From the NCBI GenBank assembly GCA_037954325.1, contig JBBMNZ010000003.1:19828392-19892391 (forward strand): DNA of 64,000 nucleotides, given 5' to 3'. Shown piece by piece: positions 59,026-64,000 of the stretch (the first letter of the stretch is position 1; each line of letters opens with the position of its first letter). Position numbers and translations under genes: made by a program. The notes under the pieces are model-generated. The model was not told the origin of the DNA and searched no databases. It saw nothing but the letters and a program-made list of their open reading frames with translations. This DNA comes from Fistularia commersonii (taxonomy: Eukaryota > Chordata > Actinopteri > Syngnathiformes > Fistulariidae).

Positions 59026-61753
59026 GGTTTTTTGATAAGCTAAAATGATACCCATCATACGCCTTGTGGATGATGCCCACCTGAAGAAACATTAACAACT
59101 TTGTTCAACAATACTGATATAATTGAAATGATTGCTATGATGCAGCATATGGTAACATGTGTTTGATAGTGTCTCTGTGAGCCACTGACTCCAGATGGAA
59201 AAAAAGCAGAAACTCTTCATCTCAACTGACAGATATGTCAGGCATATTGCTTTTAGTGTTGTACTCTGTAACAAGTGTAAATTGTAAATTGTTTAAGAAC
59301 AAAACAGCATTGCAAAAGTATACTATAATGATAGTTTGAACTATGGACAAACTAGAAGCCTTTCTGTATACAGTGTCACTCACCAATGTCTGGTGAGTTA
59401 TACACTAATATCAGCAACACCAAAAAAGGTAGTGTGAGACATTTCAAATCAGTTATAGTTCTTTATTTCTGTGATATGTCTTACACAGAAATATTTATGT
59501 TGTTGTTTTTTGCATAAGTTTGCAACTATGATATGAAATGCTCACTTCTTTTTGAGTTATGTGTTACTTTTATTTTTTTGATGTCAAGATTCTTTTATGT
59601 GCAGCTAAACTATGTCTGATGGGACATATCCATGTGCCCCTCTGGCCATTATTTTGCCGACTGGCTGTGATTATCATTAGAATTGCCATTGGCAGTAGTG
59701 ACCGATATTTTTGCTGACACTCCAAAATGCCATAACTGATACTTGCAAGTCTAGGATTTGAGATTTGTTTCGGGTACAAGTGTTGTTGTTATGATTTTTA
59801 TGAGTGCTTCTTCCCTCTCTTGCTCGTTTTCACTCACGTAGAAACACATATTCAGAATACACAATGCAAGTACACAAACAGACAGACTCAAGGTGAAAAC
59901 AAAGCAGCTACATAATGTTGTGACTGCTAAAAATGGTAACAGCCATTTAATTGGCTGATAACATCTGAGGCGGAGAATACAGTGTGTCACAATGTCCTTA
60001 ATGCCAAAAGATATGAATTGTATTTCCTTTTTAACTCACTCTACAAAACTTAAGTAGGCTGTATTACATTTGCTGTAACATAGAATTGAAAGAACAGAAA
60101 TCCCTCCCCATTGGCAGGCCATATATTCTGAGGTAATTTAACTTATAAAATGATATAAATGAGCCAGTGAGATTGTTACAGTCAGTTTTATGTTGTTTGT
60201 TGAATATAATAATCCACTAGGTTTATACAACAGGCATATCGTTATGTGTCCGCCTCCACCTATTTGTCAAGAGCAATCAATTACTTTGACTTTTTCTAAA
60301 ATCTTTTTTGACAAGTGACCTTGCAAATAGCTTTTCAACATTTCCATGTTGGGATGCATTCTAAATGATATTGCTATGACTCTGCCAGCACAGTAACATT
60401 CAAATGGGCTGCCTAATCTAATTAAACGTCTATATTATTGAATAAACCATGCGATGTATGAATCCTCAAGAGCTAAGGAGAGAAAATGAGACCACTGGTT
60501 GGAGCTTCAAGGGCTTGTACAATTTTGTTTATTGTTGATGCAACTGGATTACGAAAAACTTCTGGGGACTAAACACGACATATTACATGAAGTGCAAAGC
60601 ATGTTTCTGATCAACATGTTCTTGTTATTTTCCTTCCTCCAGGTGCAATCACTTGCGAATGTGCAGCATTTTAGTAGTTAATTTACATTGCTTTTTAGGT
60701 TAGTTAGTAACATATGAAAATGGATGAAATTATGTGGAATTGTCATCTAAGATTCACCCCTCTTCTCTTTCTCCATAGTTCTATTACTGTTGAACTCAGT
60801 CAAGCCAATGTTACCCATAAATAGTACTACTTCTAGATGGTGGTGCCTTTCTTTTATGGATCCATTCGTTATGTTTGTAATATGATTGTTGATTAAAATG
60901 AAAATCCTTTTAGGGTTTGAGTGAGTGCTTAGGCTTTCCTTTTATAGGTTTGTAGTCCCTAGTTAGCTTGTCAAGACAAATACAAAGTCTTTACCCGCAA
61001 CAGGTTGTAACTTTACAGAGCATGCTGCTATTAATTTAACATGTAGATGACTGTGGTTGTTGTCTCTTTTCTTGCAAGCATCCCTGGACATGATAAAAAT
61101 CCAATCATGCCAAAAGCCCAGGAAGTCATTTTCAAGATTTCAATTCACTCAGCCTCCTGTTAATAATTAAGGGGTTGCACATGAGAGCACAGCAGCAAAA
61201 GGATTCCTAGATTCTGGTACTGAGAGCTTTTGGATAGGCTTGTTTGCCATGTACTGCTTGAAAATTGTATTTGCTTCTGTGTTCTAATGTCCAGTTGCTG
61301 CCAGTAGAAAAGACTATTTTGTCACCGGTGTACAAAGTAGAAAAGAGATGTTGCAAAACAAAACAAAAACATAACATTGCTTTCTGCTTTTCATTGAAAA
61401 TGTTACCACCCATGAGATAAAGTTTGCTATCAATTCAGAAACATACTTGATAGGTTGTTTTTTTTTTTTTTTACAAAATATTTTTCATTCATAGAGGGGT
61501 ATTCTTTGTGGACGTAATTGTAATCTGTGTGTAACACAGTTCCACAGAATTATACCATACCTGATGAAAAAACATGTGGATACATAAAGCTGTTACTCTG
61601 TAGGGTAAAGTATGTTCAGCACCATCTGGCTTTGCTCATATCTACAGTGCTCAATTTTATATGAAGGGAAGACAATTTTTGCTGTCATATGTATAAAACT
61701 GCTCTATAAAGCACTCGACAGGCTTCGAGGGAAATGTGTGGAAAAGGTGATGT

Positions 61754-61756
<3 letters not shown>
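59026..61756. other. unannotated AT-rich sequence
   Basis: No gene or repeat recognised on either strand. Confidence 0.5.

Positions 61757-61801
<45 letters not shown>
61757..61801. repeat. (AC)22 microsatellite
   Basis: An uninterrupted AC dinucleotide run of 45 bp. Confidence 0.98.
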
Positions 61802-61803
<2 letters not shown>

Positions 61804-62385
61804 TTGCAAATACATACTATTTAAAATGCTTACATAATGATTTCACTTCTGAATAATAAAAAATAGCTGCTTAAGTTTGGGATCCCTTTTGACTGAAACC
61901 ATATGAATAACAGGGTTACTTCTCTCAAATCTTTAGGAAACAAAATGGCTAGAGTGGAAATGGTGGAATAAATGTGTACATGTTTGCATTTTCATGAAAA
62001 GGTATGACAGTAACAATAATGAAATGATAAATATAGCCTAATCTGAGCTGGATATTATACTCAAAGTCCTAAGAAGAAAGCATTCTTTGCTTAAATTTGA
62101 GCACCAACATTACACTGCTAGACAATCTGCTTATCTAACTTGGGCACTGTCACCACTTATTTGTTCTTCCCACATAGATGTATTCAAATTATGCAGATTA
62201 TCTTTATTGCCAAATACAAGCAAGAAAATGAAAAACCCGCTGTGTAATTTCTTGCCAAATGTAGAGCTTGGCCATGTTGTGTGATTCATATCAGTATTGC
62301 TTACTGACTGTTTCCAGAGCTGCATGCCTGTATAAAGTCAATACATCATGCAAAGCCACTATGGATAAATGTATATGCAACTCCA
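61802..62385. other. unannotated sequence
   Basis: Nothing recognised. Confidence 0.5.
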
Positions 62386-64000
62386 TCATTAGATTAAATT
62401 AGATTCAACTATATTGTCATTACACATGAAAGGATACAGAGTAACTAAATGCAGTTAGCATCTAATCAGAAGTGAAAAAGGTAGACATGCATATGAACAG
62501 AATGTGCAGTATTTACAGATAAATCCAGTATTAAAGGATAAATGCAATTTTCCTTTTTTTTCAGCTAGTGCAAGTATGGTGGATAATTGTTATGTGCAGA
62601 TTATGTACAAATAGGTAGTGATTAGTATGATTAACAGATGGCAATATAGAGATGGAACTATAACATACAGATGTTTTATACAGTAACTCTCAGGAGGGAT
62701 AATAAAAAGATGTTATAGAAACAGTTATACAGATTATACAGATGAAACTGTAAACAAGTGTATTAAAGAAATCTACAGAATCGATAATATAGACATGTTA
62801 TGTGAACAATTATACAGAATATACAGAATTTTACAGAATATACAAGTATAAATAGTGTAACTAGATGCCAGATGCTATTTAAGAGAGTATGTTATAACCA
62901 GTTATATAGCTATGAGAAATGCAAATTGCTACAGAGCTGAGAGGAGTGCAGTGAACAGGTGCTGGTGAGGATAAGAGGATAAGAGAGTGGTGAAGATAAC
63001 CTATGGACAGTGTTCGGTAGGGTGACCGCTGTGGGGAAGAAGCTATTCCTGAACCTGCTGGTTTTGGTCTGCAGGCTCCTGAAATGCACCTTGAAGGGGA
63101 GGAGCTGGAAAAGTCTGTAAGTTGGATGGAGGAGTCTCTGAGAATGCTGCACGCCCGATGCAGGCTTCTTTTCTTGTAGACATCCTCTATAGCAGGAATT
63201 TGAGTGCCTGAGATGCGTTGGGCGGTTTTCACCACTCTCTGTAATGCCTTGCAATCAGGGACAGAGCAATTCCCATACCAAACTGTCACACAGCGGTTCA
63301 GGATGCTCTATCGTACAGCTGTAGAAGTTACCCAGGACGTCAGCAGACAGATGGTTCTTTTTCAGAGTCCTCAGAAAGAGGAGACGCTAATGGGCCATCT
63401 TAATCAGGTTGGGGGTATTAGTTGGGACAGGTTCTCAAAGATGTGGGTCCCCAGGAATTTGAAGCTGGAGACTCATTCAACTTCCATGCCGTTGATATGG
63501 AGGAGGGTATGGGTGTCTCTTTTCTCCTTCCTGAAATCCACAATGATCTCTTTGGTTTCACTGGTGTCGAGGAGCAGGTTGTTGTCAGCACACCATGCAG
63601 CTAGGTGTTTTACCTCTTGAGACTTATCACTGTCACTCATGACTCCAATCACTTTTGTGTCATCTGCAAACCTTATGATGGAATTGTATCCAAATATAGG
63701 TCTGCAGTCATGGGTGAAGAGGGAGTAGATGTCGGGGCTCATCACATCCCTGGGGAATCCCCGTGCTGAGTGAGACAGAGATGGATGTGTTGCAGTCTGA
63801 CCTGACATGTTGGGATCTGTTGGTTAGAAAGTCCATGATCCAGTTACAGAGAGAGGTATTGATTCCAAGATCCAGAAGTTTTGTGATTAACTTGGAGGGG
63901 ATGACAGATGTATGCTGAGCTGAAGTCAATAAACAGCATTCTGGCATAGGTGTTCCTGTCATCCAGATGTGAGAGTTCACGGTGCAGCGCTGTGGCTACA
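62386..64000 (-). mobile_element. L2/Rex1-type LINE, RT to 3' tail
   Basis: Read on the minus strand from the window edge, the reverse-transcriptase palm is in two shifted frames. The first has SVIPSKLITKLLDLGINTSL, WIMDFLTNRSQHVR, LSTGIPQGC (63980-63708). The second has FTHDCRPIFGYNSIIRFADD, VIGVMSDSDKSQEVKHLAAW, then KEIIVDF (63808-63473). The catalytic F-A-D-D box is intact. Downstream come MTVWYGNCSVPDCKALQRVV and PAIEDVYKKRSLHRAC (63289-62879). About 490 bp of 3' UTR follow, ending in TGTAATGACAATATAGTTGA and an AATCTAATTTAATCTAAT tail at 62386. The 5' side continues beyond the window. At least two frameshifts and a gap around RFLG show it is not active. The ending matches L2/Rex1-type fish LINEs. 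Confidence 0.85.

Overview
The window looks like vertebrate, most likely teleost, intergenic or large-intron DNA. It is AT-rich, has no open frame longer than about 250 codons, no operon-like gene spacing, and no open frame I can assign to a host gene. The mobile elements are the types typical of ray-finned fish: an RTE-like LINE whose endonuclease is often annotated as 'craniofacial development protein 2-like', L2/Rex1-type LINEs, an R4/Rex6-like LINE, a Sushi-type chromodomain Ty3/gypsy element, pogo/Tigger-type DNA transposons with TATAAGGCGCAC subterminal repeats, hAT elements of the GTF2IRD2/ZBED type, a TA-flanked MITE, and at least eight copies of a ubiquitous teleost interspersed repeat. 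Family names come from my memory of protein and repeat hallmarks; no database was searched.

Layout. 1-7 kb: AT microsatellites, an RTE 5' part on the minus strand (2545-3650), an RFX-like X-box (5210-5222) and otherwise unannotated DNA. 7-15 kb: retroposon tails, an RTE 3' end (11455-11658), two interspersed-repeat copies and an L2-type 3' end (14196-14840). 15.4-20.6 kb: a nested block in which a Sushi-type element (minus) is split, with a hAT remnant and a second Ty3/gypsy element between its halves. 21.5-22.3 kb: an R4/Rex6-like LINE C-terminus. 23-39 kb: mostly unannotated DNA with one complete MITE (28947-29233), a GATA/GACA array (32231-32402) and scattered repeats. 39.4-40.7 kb: a pogo-type element carrying DNA-binding-domain remnants, then the best interspersed-repeat copy. 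42.7-45.9 kb: two RTE pieces, the second fused to a truncated MITE. 46.9-47.1 kb: a strong hairpin beside a homeodomain/SOX-rich stretch. 49.1-50.0 kb: a second pogo-type element with the catalytic-domain part. 50-52.3 kb: a very decayed gypsy-like region. 57.9-59.0 kb: an internally deleted APE-type LINE with a 20-bp perfect palindrome at its junction. 62.4-64 kb: an L2/Rex1-type LINE running off the window end.

Nothing here forms a functional gene system. Every recognised coding region is a broken transposon protein with stops, frameshifts or lost catalytic residues. The most useful content is the order of nested insertions, the complementary pogo halves, the near-perfect hairpin, and a few stretches whose composition and motifs suggest conserved regulatory elements. 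Alignment to other fish genomes would decide these last. Boundaries of decayed elements are accurate to tens of bases at best.
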